From NCBI RefSeq assembly GCF_013359905.1, contig NZ_JABMCC010000089.1:1-64000 (forward strand): 64,000 nt of DNA, read 5' to 3'. Numbering within the stretch: position 1 is the stretch's first letter; every line of letters starts with the position of its first letter. The stretch is from Paenibacillus taichungensis. GTDB taxonomy: Bacteria; Bacillota; Bacilli; Paenibacillales; Paenibacillaceae. Shown here piece after piece: positions 1-8,475 of this stretch. A model generated the notes under the pieces. It searched no databases. It was not told the DNA's origin and saw nothing but the letters and a program-made list of their open reading frames with translations. A program made the translations under genes and the position numbers.

Positions 1-330
1 TACAGTACCTCCATCAGAACAAATTGGTACATAGATTCCTGTCTCATTAAAATATTCATCACGAGCCTTCGCTACCTCAATTAATGCGGTAGCTTGACCT
101 CTCCCTATGCCTTTTTGTTCTCGTGTAATACAAATTGCACCTCCGCCAATTCCTACTTTTACAAAATCGGCACCAGCTTCGGCTAAGAAACGGAAACCTT
201 CTTTATCGACTATATTTCCGGCCCCAATTTTTACGGTATCCCCATAATTCTTCCGGACGTATTCAAGAAGAATCCTTTGCCAGTACAAGTTCTTTTCCTC
301 AGCAGCTATTTTCAGTCCGTATTTCGCCTT
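1..330 (-). pseudogene. guaB: IMP dehydrogenase fragment (5'-truncated)
   Basis: Reading the minus strand, the open frame encodes a clear internal part of IMP dehydrogenase, the NAD-dependent enzyme that converts IMP to XMP in guanine nucleotide synthesis. The match includes [12 protein letters not shown], the active-site loop [20 protein letters not shown] with the catalytic Cys, and the following ICSDGG segment. The Ser normally found two residues before the catalytic Cys is Ala here. Similarity begins at about base 282 (TGG codon). Upstream of that the frame is unrelated and meets a TAA at 331-333, so roughly the first half of the gene is missing. The 3' part leaves the window at base 1. 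There is no start codon or ribosome binding site, so this is read as a recombination or decay remnant. The left end could still be intact outside the window. Confidence 0.7.
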
Positions 331-433
331 TTACCGTGTTTAACATCTCATCTTGTCAGTTGTCACATAACATTGTGAACATTTTCATGTAATTATGGTA
401 CTTAATAAAACTTTAAGGCATGTTATCATTGTT

Positions 434-447
434 TAGATGTGCATCTA
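434..447. repeat. Dispersed intergenic palindrome, copy 1
   Basis: tagatgtgcatcta has perfect 6-bp arms around TG. It is followed about 16 bp later by ctatgttcttgtc. Copies at 5629-5642 and 11723-11736 keep the symmetry while changing the bases (TAGATG/CATCTA against TAGATA/TATCTA). This fits a protein operator or a decayed mobile repeat. Confidence 0.5.
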
Positions 448-485
448 ATCGGCAATCGAACTATGTTCTTGTCAATACCGGCAAT

Positions 486-529
486 CGGTACAAGTTCGTG
501 TCCATGGCTCAGGACAAGAACTTGTACCG
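486..529. repeat. 18-bp-arm inverted repeat
   Basis: The left arm is 486-503 (cggtacaagttcgtgtcc) and the right arm is 512-529 (ggacaagaacttgtaccg). They pair at 17 of 18 positions around an 8-base loop. No T-run follows directly, so it is not a simple terminator. A diverged copy of the left arm lies at about 5660-5700. Confidence 0.6.
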
Positions 530-536
530 ATAAAAT

Positions 537-562
537 AAAAAAGCCGCTAAAATAGCGACTTC
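537..562 (-). terminator. Rho-independent terminator
   Basis: On the minus strand a GAAGTCGCTA / TAGCGGCTT stem is followed by six T. A near-identical terminator lies at 5837-5866. Confidence 0.7.
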
Positions 563-630
563 AATGGGATCATGTTCTTGTCCCTCGTCATATTCTGTAT
601 ATTTGTACTACTCATGAATACTACACATAG

Positions 631-662
631 AAAAAACCCTACTATAAAGAATGTAGGGTTTC
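631..662 (-). terminator. Rho-independent terminator of the toxin-44-like gene
   Basis: AAACCCTACATT / AGTAGGGTTTTTT hairpin on the minus strand, about 25 bases after the stop codon at 685. Confidence 0.8.
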
Positions 663-684
663 TAGAAGGAACAATTATTTTTCA

Positions 685-1599
685 TTACAACGTATTTTCG
701 TTATAACCTTGAGCTATATCTGCTCTATCTTCAAAACTATCTGGTGCACCGCCGGTAATTTTAGAAACAACATCCCCGCCTGTGTATAGAATGCTTAATG
801 GGAAAAGCAACTTACCAGTAAAGCCGTAATTATAATTGCCAAACCATTCTGTTTTTCTAATTTGGGTTTTACCACCTTTGACAAAGGCAGTCCATTCTTT
901 ATTATATGGTTTGTATCCATTCACTACTTTGTAATCCCAGATCCCTCCTGGTCTCACTCTATCAACCCACCAAGTAGTAGTGTATGATAACGCTGCAGTG
1001 GGATTTCCATAGATTCCTAAAGCTAGTGATGCCCAAATATCATACATTTGATAATAATTTTGAGAAGAAATAGAGTAAGCATACAGGAATGGAGGTGCGC
1101 CTGGATCAGCAAATGGAGTTACCAATTGATCCTGTTTGAATTGAGATAACAATTGCTCTTTTTTTAATTCCAAAGTACGTTCTGCAATACCTTCTGCAAT
1201 TTCTTCTGTCGAACCCATTTGCAGATTAAAATCATTATCTAAATATACCCCACCTTGATCAAGTAACATATTTACTCTGCTGATATTCTCAACATAGATT
1301 GATTCAAATTGCGAATCTACCTTCAATACAGTAAATGTCTCATCATTAAGGACCATCTTGCCATCTTCATTAAGAGTAATTAGACCTTTATTAATGATCT
1401 CTTGATGTAGCGCTTTAAGTTGATCTGTTTCCTGTGAATCAAGGGAACTTAGTGGATCTGCCTCATACATCGGACTATTTAGGATGGTTTCAGGAATTGC
1501 ATCCAAATCTAAACTTTTATTATTCTCACCAAAAGCAGATCCAGAAAACACACAAGAAAAAACAATTGATAGACTAATCAAAAATGAAAATCTTTTCAT
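685..1599 (-). CDS. Secreted protein with C-terminal polymorphic toxin type 44-like domain
   Basis: The 304-residue product starts with a typical Sec signal peptide (residues 1 to about 24, ending near SAFG), so it is probably exported. Residues about 40-170 are a helical, acidic region of unknown fold. The C-terminal 100 residues carry the pattern of the Ntox44 family: RVRPGGIWDYK, then GNYNYGFTGKL, then D...D.ADIAQGYNE near the end. Ntox44 is predicted to be a nuclease-type toxin domain of bacterial polymorphic toxins; that function is family knowledge, not shown here. The start has a GGGAGG ribosome binding site and the gene ends in its own terminator. The divergent membrane gene at 1770-2204 is a possible immunity partner. 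The protein is short for a polymorphic toxin, with a signal peptide in place of a long delivery module. Confidence 0.65.
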   Translation of the reverse strand: MKRFSFLISLSIVFSCVFSGSAFGENNKSLDLDAIPETILNSPMYEADPLSSLDSQETDQLKALHQEIINKGLITLNEDGKMVLNDETFTVLKVDSQFESIYVENISRVNMLLDQGGVYLDNDFNLQMGSTEEIAEGIAERTLELKKEQLLSQFKQDQLVTPFADPGAPPFLYAYSISSQNYYQMYDIWASLALGIYGNPTAALSYTTTWWVDRVRPGGIWDYKVVNGYKPYNKEWTAFVKGGKTQIRKTEWFGNYNYGFTGKLLFPLSILYTGGDVVSKITGGAPDSFEDRADIAQGYNENTL

Positions 1600-1769
1600 T
1601 AGCTGTACCTCCCATTATAATATGTATTTATTTTACATATACCTCCTTTTTTAACCATATCATAACAACCCATTTTTTGCTATGATTATTGCATAATATT
1701 CATATTATATCCATATATTCATTAGTATTGATGAAGTTATCCACTAAATTTGTACTGGAGGGATACTGT

Positions 1770-2204
1770 TTGAAGAAGTTTGTATTCTTGAACATTATAG
1801 GAATTCTATTTGCTATCTCCATTTTTGTTCACACAGAGATTAGAATTAATTACTACAGAATAGCAGAAATATTTCAATATTCTGAATTGCAAGTTCAAAC
1901 TATTTCAAATTTAATAATTTCTGCATGTTATATTATTATTTTTTTATTAGTAGGATTCATTATTCAAAGAAAATTTCTAAATTCAAAACTAAAATATTTA
2001 TCTAGTCTGATTTGGTTTCCATATTACTATATTTTTATTGAAATTTTTTCGTATATGTACCCACTGAACAACCCAGCTTTAAAACCTTTACCATCTGAAG
2101 GATTGGTAATAATATTGTTTAACCTTATATATCCCGTGGTAATTTTTATATTTGCCTCTATATTTGACCTGATTAAGTTATTTAAGAAGCCTACCGGTTT
2201 ATGA
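1770..2204 (+). CDS. Small multi-pass membrane protein, unknown
   Basis: I choose the TTG at 1770 because a GGAGGG ribosome binding site lies just upstream. An ATG-initiated frame from 1689 would be longer but has no such site. The product is 144 residues with about four hydrophobic segments, near residues 1-20, 45-65, 75-95 and 115-138, and a basic C-terminus (KLFKKP). It is very AT-rich. No family was recognised. It is divergent from the toxin-44-like gene with about 170 bp between starts, so an immunity role is possible but is only a guess from position. It ends at a bidirectional terminator. Confidence 0.6.
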   Translation: MKKFVFLNIIGILFAISIFVHTEIRINYYRIAEIFQYSELQVQTISNLIISACYIIIFLLVGFIIQRKFLNSKLKYLSSLIWFPYYYIFIEIFSYMYPLNNPALKPLPSEGLVIILFNLIYPVVIFIFASIFDLIKLFKKPTGL

Positions 2205-2230
2205 ACAGTTCATAAGGGTTTCTGGACACG

Positions 2231-2263
2231 AAAAAGCCTCCGTAACAGGTCGGAGGCTTCATT
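2231..2263. terminator. Bidirectional terminator
   Basis: aaaaagcctccg / cggaggctt hairpin lying between convergent genes that end at 2204 (+) and 2297 (-). Confidence 0.8.
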
Positions 2264-2296
2264 GTGCTTTGATGTTGAGTTTGTGAGGACTTTATT

Positions 2297-4396
2297 TTAT
2301 CTTGAATAATCCGACGCGTTCATAGTGCCTTTTTTGACCCCAATATAATATGCCGTTCCTTCCGTTCTTAGGAACACATTAAGGATCTCGTCGCCATACG
2401 TACCTATGGCCGAAATAGAGAAACGCCCCGACGAATCTGTCTGCACTGGAATTTTCTCCAGCAACTTCCCACTTTGCAGGTTTTTCTGGTGTTGATCAAT
2501 TTGAATCTCCAACTGCTTGTTCACCTGATCCGCGAATTGTCCTTCCACCGAAAGCGTCCCGTCCGTGCGGAATTCAGCGATCAACGTCTTGCTGCCTAGT
2601 GCCGGTTTGATATACACTTCCGGAAACAGAGGTTCAGGTAACTTTTTCTCGGATGTGACCGACTTAGGTGCGCCGACCAATTGTTTCATGCCGGACTGCA
2701 ATTGCATCAAGATCACTGCTGCCTGCGCCCGAGTAACGATATCGTTGGAACCGAACATCCAGCTCTGATTGCCTTCGGTTCCGCGCATGTAACCATGAGC
2801 CAGCACGTAGTTCACCGCATCTGAAAAATCGTAATTCACGCCGTCCGCCGACGCGATCAGACCAGCCGCGCGATAACGGTTAATTGGTTTGTCCCGGAAG
2901 TCGCTTTTGCCGGGGCTTGCACTGAACAGTAGCAGATTGCGGGCCGTAGCCACTTTATACGCGCCTTCCGCCCAATGCTGTTTCTTCTTCTTGGAAGCGT
3001 ACGATTCATCATCGACTTTATAGATGCGCAGCAGCATGATGAGGAACTGCGCTTCGCTCACGGAATCTTCCGGGCGGAATTTACCGTTTGCATCCGCAAC
3101 GGCGATGCCCGAACGAAGTGCCCACTCGATCGCCGCTTGATCGGCGCGTCCTGCGATATCTTTGACCCTAGTCGGATTAGTTGCTGGATAGCTCTTGCTC
3201 TTGAGGCGCTCGAATACCCGCACTGGCACCGTCCCTCTCACCACTCCGGAGCTGAGCGTCACCTTATAACTGCCGGGCTTAACCCCTTCAAGCGTGCCGT
3301 CCGCCGAGACTTTCAGACCGGCAGGCGAACTGCTGGAGTAAGTAATCGGCGTTTTCGGGGTTCCGAATGTGCCATCATCGTAAGATGCCATGATCTGAAT
3401 AGGCAACTTGCTTCCCGGATTTAGCACCAATTCGTCGTATTGAGCAGATAAGCCCTTTAACGTGCGCCCTTTGCCTGTCGTGAACGACCAGGACTTGCTT
3501 CGAAGCTGCGACTCCTGATAAAGCGTATAATTGAGCTTCACCGTATAGACGCTGTACCCGTCCAGTACATCCTTCGGATACAAGAACACCGTATCGCCTT
3601 TTAGTTCACTGTTGTACGGGACTTCTTGCCCTTGCGAGTCCACGATGCTCGCTTCGAACGAATCGATTGCGAAGCCTGCCGCAGCCGATATAATGCCACC
3701 CGAGTGTTCAACACCGAAGCGGTCAAGCGGATTCGGAATTTCGTTTCCGTAGAATCCAACGTCGGCTCCTTTCATGCCGTCATACGGATACACTTTGGCT
3801 TCCGGACCATTCTTTTCAAATTTCACATAGGCTGGGTTCATGACCGCAGTACCACCTTGCAACCCGATGCCGACGGATGTATATTTATCATCCAATATAA
3901 TTGCGCGATGATAAGCGGTGCTTAGCCAAGAATCGATCGCTTCACGTGTCGTTGCATTATTATAAGACATGACTTCAGCGACCGATGTATTTGGCCATCC
4001 GGCTGCTTTGCCCCGTTCTCCGGCTGTCACTCCCGTAAATCCTGACGTACCCGGCTCCTCCCGATGTGCCGACAACCCTTCGAAGCGGGTGGTATTGTAA
4101 TAAGCCGCATGCGCCTGCGACGCCTGCGTCAATTTCGCATCCAGCTCCAACGGGCCTACGCCTACCTTCGCCCTAATCTCGTTCAGATATGCCAATCCGT
4201 CGAGTTGATCCTGCGTGAACCCTCCCTGCGACGCCGTCGTGGCCGATGCCGCGGATGCGTGTTCTGCCGGATAAGCCGGTACGATGACCGTAAGGGCCAG
4301 GACCGCGGCGAGCAGACAGGTTGCCCACCTGCGCCCCGATCTCCATCCGATCCCCCGATTAGGCCTGTTGTTTTTGCTATTTTTACTTGCGTTCAT
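2297..4396 (-). CDS. Secreted CAP/SCP-domain protein with SLH domains
   Basis: This 699-residue exported protein has a long twin-basic signal region (GRRWATCLLAAVLALTVIV) followed by a CAP/SCP-like domain at about 60-190. That domain has the typical LAYLNEIRAKVGVGPLELD opening and a later WLSTAYHRAIILDD motif. A low-similarity beta region and a bacterial Ig-like segment (about 310-395) come next. SLH-type repeats lie at about 405-580, including DIAGRADQAAIEWALRSGI. SLH domains bind pyruvylated secondary wall polymer, so the protein is probably held on the cell wall. CAP domains occur in many secreted proteins and the role here is unknown. Start: GGGGAG before ATG. The gene is visibly GC-richer than all its neighbours, a sign of different origin or of chromosomal-type codon use. 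A 49-bp fragment of a gene like this one recurs at 5710-5758. Confidence 0.85.
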   Translation of the reverse strand: MNASKNSKNNRPNRGIGWRSGRRWATCLLAAVLALTVIVPAYPAEHASAASATTASQGGFTQDQLDGLAYLNEIRAKVGVGPLELDAKLTQASQAHAAYYNTTRFEGLSAHREEPGTSGFTGVTAGERGKAAGWPNTSVAEVMSYNNATTREAIDSWLSTAYHRAIILDDKYTSVGIGLQGGTAVMNPAYVKFEKNGPEAKVYPYDGMKGADVGFYGNEIPNPLDRFGVEHSGGIISAAAGFAIDSFEASIVDSQGQEVPYNSELKGDTVFLYPKDVLDGYSVYTVKLNYTLYQESQLRSKSWSFTTGKGRTLKGLSAQYDELVLNPGSKLPIQIMASYDDGTFGTPKTPITYSSSSPAGLKVSADGTLEGVKPGSYKVTLSSGVVRGTVPVRVFERLKSKSYPATNPTRVKDIAGRADQAAIEWALRSGIAVADANGKFRPEDSVSEAQFLIMLLRIYKVDDESYASKKKKQHWAEGAYKVATARNLLLFSASPGKSDFRDKPINRYRAAGLIASADGVNYDFSDAVNYVLAHGYMRGTEGNQSWMFGSNDIVTRAQAAVILMQLQSGMKQLVGAPKSVTSEKKLPEPLFPEVYIKPALGSKTLIAEFRTDGTLSVEGQFADQVNKQLEIQIDQHQKNLQSGKLLEKIPVQTDSSGRFSISAIGTYGDEILNVFLRTEGTAYYIGVKKGTMNASDYSR

Positions 4397-4488
4397 GGTG
4401 TTTCTCCCCTCGTCTTCCCATTTTTACGAAACTTGCTAACCGAGTTGTCAGTATCGAGCTGATTGTCTTTACATTCAATTTTTGCCCC

Positions 4489-5433
4489 TTACTTGAATGG
4501 ATTAACTATAGCAACACCATAATCTTCTAGCTCTGCTGCAGAGAATAAGATATAGTCGGCTTGGCTAAATTTAAAGTTTGTATAATCATATCCATCAATG
4601 TACTTGCGGTTCTGAAACTTATCGGTACTGCTGTTCTCTGGATAAAAGTTCAAACCAGTTTGATCACCATTATTAACAAAGGCATTTTCAACATGGCTAC
4701 GTACCTTTGCAAACTCATTTTTGACCAACAATTGAATCGTTGTTCCTCTCTGAGTACTCCTGATTTCAATGTAGTTTCCCCCAGTTCGTTGGACCATTTC
4801 TAAACTATATATTACTTGACCGTTAGCCAACCTCAAAGGAAGATCACTAGCCTTAATGACTTTAATTCCATTATATTTTTCATCTTTGATGTTATTGAAA
4901 ACGTAATTTGACTTTTCGTATGCTTTGAAGTCACTCATCTTCGTGACCTTAAACTCTTTATCATCTGTACTCCGGAAGTCTTTGTTCCCGATCCAGACCC
5001 AACGGCCAATCTTGTCCCACTCTACCTTCTGGCCAAGTCCTTCACTCACCAGACGCAGCGGAACGAAAGTACGATTCTGCTTCAGAATGATTTGCGTGCC
5101 ATAGTCTTTCTTCTGGCCATCGACGAGGGCTGAAGTCTGCCCGATCGTCATGTCTACCTTATGGTCTTTGCCGAACATCCCAACCTTGGAAAGTTTTCCT
5201 TCCTTGGAGTACGTCACCTTTGCACCCAAGGCTTCCGATACAAAGCGGATCGGAACCATAACACTACCTTGTCCATCCTGGAATGGCTTCGCATCTGGAA
5301 ACTTCATTTTAACGGTATTTAGCAATACCTCTACTTGCTTCGGAGGGCTTGCGGCTGCAACTGCTTCGTTTCCCGAACCTATCATGCTTACAGTCAACAT
5401 ACTTGCTATTACTGTTAATAACAGTTTCTTCAT
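4489..5433 (-). CDS. Secreted copper-amine-oxidase N-terminal domain protein
   Basis: The ATG at 5433 is preferred to the in-frame ATG 26 codons upstream. It has a GAGGGAG ribosome binding site and opens directly into a signal peptide (MKKLLLTVIASMLTVSMIG). The mature protein begins with a domain of about 115 residues of the copper amine oxidase N-terminal family, shown by MVPIRFVSEALGAKVTYS, later FVPLRLVSEGLGQKVEWD, and the closing WVWIGNK. This stalk-like domain is very common in exported Paenibacillus proteins and is not itself an oxidase. Residues about 160-314 match nothing I recognise. Upstream, at 5540-5642, lies a copy of the intergenic repeat found before the FN3/SLH gene at 11268, which suggests shared regulation. 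Confidence 0.8.
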   Translation of the reverse strand: MKKLLLTVIASMLTVSMIGSGNEAVAAASPPKQVEVLLNTVKMKFPDAKPFQDGQGSVMVPIRFVSEALGAKVTYSKEGKLSKVGMFGKDHKVDMTIGQTSALVDGQKKDYGTQIILKQNRTFVPLRLVSEGLGQKVEWDKIGRWVWIGNKDFRSTDDKEFKVTKMSDFKAYEKSNYVFNNIKDEKYNGIKVIKASDLPLRLANGQVIYSLEMVQRTGGNYIEIRSTQRGTTIQLLVKNEFAKVRSHVENAFVNNGDQTGLNFYPENSSTDKFQNRKYIDGYDYTNFKFSQADYILFSAAELEDYGVAIVNPFK

Positions 5434-5539
5434 ATCTAACTCCCTCTGCTTTTCATATGTACATCTTCTCACTATCACTTCCCGGTATCTTTTTTTCATA
5501 GGTCTAACCAACCCTAAATATCAAAAAAAACTTGGCAAC

Positions 5540-5642
5540 ACTAAGAATATTTTACCATGTACAATAGTTTATAAATAGGCATTTTATCCCATCGATATAA
5601 TAAAACCTGACTTTCTATATAAACTAATTAGATATGTATCTA
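5540..5642. repeat. Dispersed intergenic repeat, copy 2 (with palindrome)
   Basis: The stretch attttaccatgt ... taaataggcattttatccca ... tagatatgtatcta aligns over about 100 bp with 11637-11736, with most positions identical. The palindrome is at 5629-5642. It is followed by tatgttcttgtcc, as in the other copies. Confidence 0.65.
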
Positions 5643-5709
5643 GTAGAAAATAGGGCTATTATGTTCTTGTCCATTCCGTCAGTCAGTACAGGTTCCTGTT
5701 CCTCGACAA

Positions 5710-5758
5710 ATCTCCAACTGCTTGTTCGCCTGATCCGCGAATTGTCCTTCCAGCAACA
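5710..5758 (-). pseudogene. Fragment of a CAP/SLH-type gene
   Basis: This stretch of about 49 bases matches positions near 2513-2561 inside the CAP/SLH gene almost perfectly, with one g/a difference seen. Read on the minus strand it would encode an EGQFADQANKQLEI-like segment. Both flanks are unrelated to the gene, so it is a remnant of a lost paralogue or of a recombination event. Confidence 0.65.
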
Positions 5759-5836
5759 GTGTGCCGGCTGGGGAACGGGCTTCGGCCAAGTAACGTATCG
5801 TCTAATTCTACTTGCGTACACTCTTAGATTCCAAAT

Positions 5837-5866
5837 AAAAAAGCCGCTGTTTAAAGTAGCGACTTC
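5837..5866 (-). terminator. Rho-independent terminator-like hairpin
   Basis: Minus strand GAAGTCGCTA...AGCGGCTTTTTT, closely similar to the terminator at 537-562. It has no intact gene directly upstream in its reading direction except the KAP NTPase gene ending at 5922, which it can serve. Confidence 0.65.
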
Positions 5867-5921
5867 ATTAAATCCATCTGTAGTTTTCAGAAATATACAC
5901 TTAAGTTCACTTATAAATATC

Positions 5922-7655
5922 TCAGTGACTAATTTCAGTTCTGTCTTCATTCCCTTTACCAAATAGAGTGTTTAAACGATGTTTTATCAGTCTCTCTTCA
6001 CCATTAACATGTAAAGAGTAAGCAAATAACTCAAACTTCTTATAATACCCTTTTATCTGCCATTGTGTCTCTATTCGTTGTATTATCCCCTTGATAAGAT
6101 GACACCAATTCCAATGTTCTTTATTTAATATTCCAGCGGGTACTGGAAAGAAAAAGTTATTATTCTGAATTGTTTCTGCGACTTCTCTTTGTGTCGCTTC
6201 GTCACGGTTTGCCATTAAAGCATCTTGAAGTGCATTCAGTATTCCGTATTTTTCAAATCTTCTACTTTCAAAAACAAGTTTAACATCAAGAACTTGTTTT
6301 TTTAGGTACTCATTGTTTGACACCTGTATAATTCTTGATATTATCTTTCTAACATTTTCACTATCAGCAGGTGGATACCATGAATTGAGGCCGTCCATCG
6401 TATTAACCTCATACAAAATATTAGAGTGAATCAATTCAATTATTTTTTCGATGTCGATTCCGAAATCTATTTGTAAGATCTCACACCACGAGAGTGCTGT
6501 GGTTAGATTAGCAATAATATCAACAATTTTCTCGTCTCCTTGAAGTTCAAGAATGTATGATCTTGTGTTGTTTATCATTGCAACGATCTGGTCTTCAGAT
6601 GAATAGAAGCTAGAGGGTTTTTCCTGGTAATTATTGATCGTGGTGATCAAGGTTGTGATTTCTTCTTCTTTATAAGATCCAGTCACAAACCATTCATCTA
6701 TAAGTGGAAAAATGAGACTGCACATTGTATTTGTAAGTGGCGAGTATTTTAAAATGTAATTTGAAAGATATGCTGTCTTACCGCTACTTACTCCTTCATA
6801 CATTGCCTTAGTAGTAGCGTCTTTTCGGTCATCAGATGTATTTATAAGTAGCATTTCACCTTTATGTTCAACATTAAAGATTACAGTCGAAAAACACATA
6901 CGATAAACGTCTTCCCTGGAGAACTTATCGTTAAAAACGTCATCCCCCCCCAATGATTGAGTTACCTCATTGATAAAATGATGTAGTTTTTCATACGTTC
7001 TCAAATTCTTAAAGGGGAAATTTGCAGCAATTTTCTCAACAACCATCCAAACATCATTACCTAATATTGCTTTAGGAGCCTCATCGGCAAAATCAGTAAT
7101 TGAATATATTCTATCAATGGCTTTTTCTCTAAAGTTCATATAATTATTATTATCTTCATCATTAATATGATCAGTTGCAGCAACCAATACAATTTTGATT
7201 TTGTCCAACTTAGAGAGACTATCGACAAGTCCGAAGACTTCCTTGATATCAAGATCATCATGTTTTCTTTCTAAGTCATCGAAAACAATAACAAATGTAT
7301 CTCTTTCCTTCAACTCTTTATTTATTGTGTTTAGTGTATTCTGTATGAGTGGTATAGACAAAGATAGTCCAGAAATCGATAAATCTACAGAGTTTGTTTT
7401 TCCACGTACCATGCTCACCAATTTTTTGATCTTCTCTCGAGGTGCATTCTCTAATAGTCTAAAATAAATTTCCTGGTGAATAGTCTCTACGTTTTTTTTT
7501 CCAAATAGTGATACATAACAACTATTTGGATGATTTGCTATGAAGTCATCTATATATTTCGTTTTTCCAATGCCCCATGGGCCATCAATGAGAATCTTCT
7601 TATAGCTTGAGTTTTGGTATTGTTCCAGCACCCTCAAAATTTCATTTGCCTTCAT
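5922..7655 (-). CDS. KAP-type P-loop NTPase
   Basis: The 577-residue protein has an early Walker A motif (GPWGIGKT, about residues 25-32). A Walker B motif with a following acidic stretch (FVIVFDDLERK) lies near residue 125, and VLVAATD near residue 155 is a sensor-like segment. This arrangement fits the KAP family of STAND-related P-loop NTPases. Members are often encoded by mobile elements and defence loci, and many are membrane associated. I see no clear transmembrane insert here, so it may be soluble. The C-terminal 350 residues are helical and unrecognised. Start ATG has GGAGGT upstream. The gene at 7753-8334 lies 97 bases upstream in the same direction, so the two may form an operon. 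Function is not known; an antiphage or conflict role is inference from the family. Confidence 0.75.
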   Translation of the reverse strand: MKANEILRVLEQYQNSSYKKILIDGPWGIGKTKYIDDFIANHPNSCYVSLFGKKNVETIHQEIYFRLLENAPREKIKKLVSMVRGKTNSVDLSISGLSLSIPLIQNTLNTINKELKERDTFVIVFDDLERKHDDLDIKEVFGLVDSLSKLDKIKIVLVAATDHINDEDNNNYMNFREKAIDRIYSITDFADEAPKAILGNDVWMVVEKIAANFPFKNLRTYEKLHHFINEVTQSLGGDDVFNDKFSREDVYRMCFSTVIFNVEHKGEMLLINTSDDRKDATTKAMYEGVSSGKTAYLSNYILKYSPLTNTMCSLIFPLIDEWFVTGSYKEEEITTLITTINNYQEKPSSFYSSEDQIVAMINNTRSYILELQGDEKIVDIIANLTTALSWCEILQIDFGIDIEKIIELIHSNILYEVNTMDGLNSWYPPADSENVRKIISRIIQVSNNEYLKKQVLDVKLVFESRRFEKYGILNALQDALMANRDEATQREVAETIQNNNFFFPVPAGILNKEHWNWCHLIKGIIQRIETQWQIKGYYKKFELFAYSLHVNGEERLIKHRLNTLFGKGNEDRTEISH

Positions 7656-7752
7656 ATGATCTACCTCCAGTTATAGACTCAAATATATTATCTACTGAAT
7701 TTTTTATGTATTCATCAACAGTACCTTTTCAATTTCCCCAAAGAAATCAAAT

Positions 7753-8334
7753 TTATACATTCAATAATTTTGACCTATATTGGGCTGCCCCACTAAAAAA
7801 ATCATAGTTGACTTGAGGCAAAAAATTCAAGGTAAATTGATCTTTATCTTTCAATCCCATCCATGTAGTCTTTCTATCAAATGGGTCGACTCCCAACCTA
7901 ATCGTTGTATACTTACTGATTGCCGGTTCAAGGAATTGTTTGAGATATTGGTCGTATGATTCACACAACGGTAATTTTTCTGTATGTCGTTCATAGAGAT
8001 CTTGATAATATTGAAAAAATCGCTTACCCTCATGCTCAAGAAAGAATGAAAACTCTAAAGAATCTTTCCCTTCTGGTGGAAAATAGACAAGTAACTTATC
8101 TAATGAGAGATTTTCCTGATCAGACTGAATTTCAGTGTTCCCGTTCCCATCACCCTGTTTGACATGGAACAATACATCGTATTCCTTTTCTAGTTCTGCC
8201 AGTTCCTCTGAGATAGTATTGTGCATTTCAAGGATATCGGAAGCAACAACTCTCATTACTTCATGTGAGATCGTTTCGCCGTTACTATAGCGTGTGAGAG
8301 TTTCCAAAGTAGATTTCTTTTGTCTTACATGCAT
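7753..8334 (-). CDS. Unknown protein upstream of the KAP NTPase
   Basis: I place the start at ATG 8334, which has AGGAGG nine bases upstream; the ATG at 8352 overlaps that site. The product is about 193 residues. It has an N-terminal helical part with a coiled-coil-like ISEELAELEKEY segment and a linker rich in Q, D, N and G. A C-terminal half carries FFLEHEGKRFFQYYQDLYERH. No family was recognised. Its position before the KAP NTPase gene suggests the two work together, for example as a sensor or effector partner, but the sequence does not show this. Confidence 0.6.
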   Translation of the reverse strand: MHVRQKKSTLETLTRYSNGETISHEVMRVVASDILEMHNTISEELAELEKEYDVLFHVKQGDGNGNTEIQSDQENLSLDKLLVYFPPEGKDSLEFSFFLEHEGKRFFQYYQDLYERHTEKLPLCESYDQYLKQFLEPAISKYTTIRLGVDPFDRKTTWMGLKDKDQFTLNFLPQVNYDFFSGAAQYRSKLLNV

Positions 8335-8415
8335 ACAGCAGTTCCTCCTCATGGGAATTCTTAATTGCGATTAAGTTTTTTCATTTATTATCTACTACTG
8401 ATATGTCTTAAAACA

Positions 8416-8460
8416 AGAAAAGATTAGGACGGCTCGATGGAGCACATCGAAAACCGGCCT
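8416..8460 (-). terminator. Probable terminator of the FN3/SLH gene
   Basis: Minus strand GGTTAGGCCGGTTTTCGATG / CATCGAGCCGTCCTAATC imperfect stem followed by TTTTC, just after the stop at 8476. Confidence 0.55.
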
Positions 8461-8475
8461 AACCTTTGTTGATTG

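Larger units (their letters stand above)
331..684. other. Intergenic region with repeat unit, inverted repeat and two terminators
   Basis: This gap holds no convincing gene. From left to right it has a palindrome tagatgtgcatcta at 434-447, one of three related copies in the window. A near-perfect 18-bp-arm inverted repeat follows at 486-529. Two minus-strand terminator hairpins lie at 537-562 and 631-662. The phrase gttcttgtc recurs at about 465 and 576 and again near 5661. Confidence 0.6.
5434..5921. other. Intergenic region with repeat unit 2 and gene debris
   Basis: It holds no intact gene. It contains the second copy of the dispersed intergenic repeat (about 5540-5690), a short fragment of a CAP/SLH-type gene (5710-5758) and a terminator (5837-5866). 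Overlapping small frames on both strands here have no ribosome binding site or recognisable product. Confidence 0.6.

Noticed and set aside
2565..4462. Several plus-strand frames opposite the CAP/SLH gene
   Set aside because: They are shadows of a GC-rich gene on the other strand and encode nothing recognisable.
5624..5966. Overlapping open frames on both strands
   Set aside because: They overlap a repeat, gene debris and a terminator, lack ribosome binding sites and have no recognisable product.
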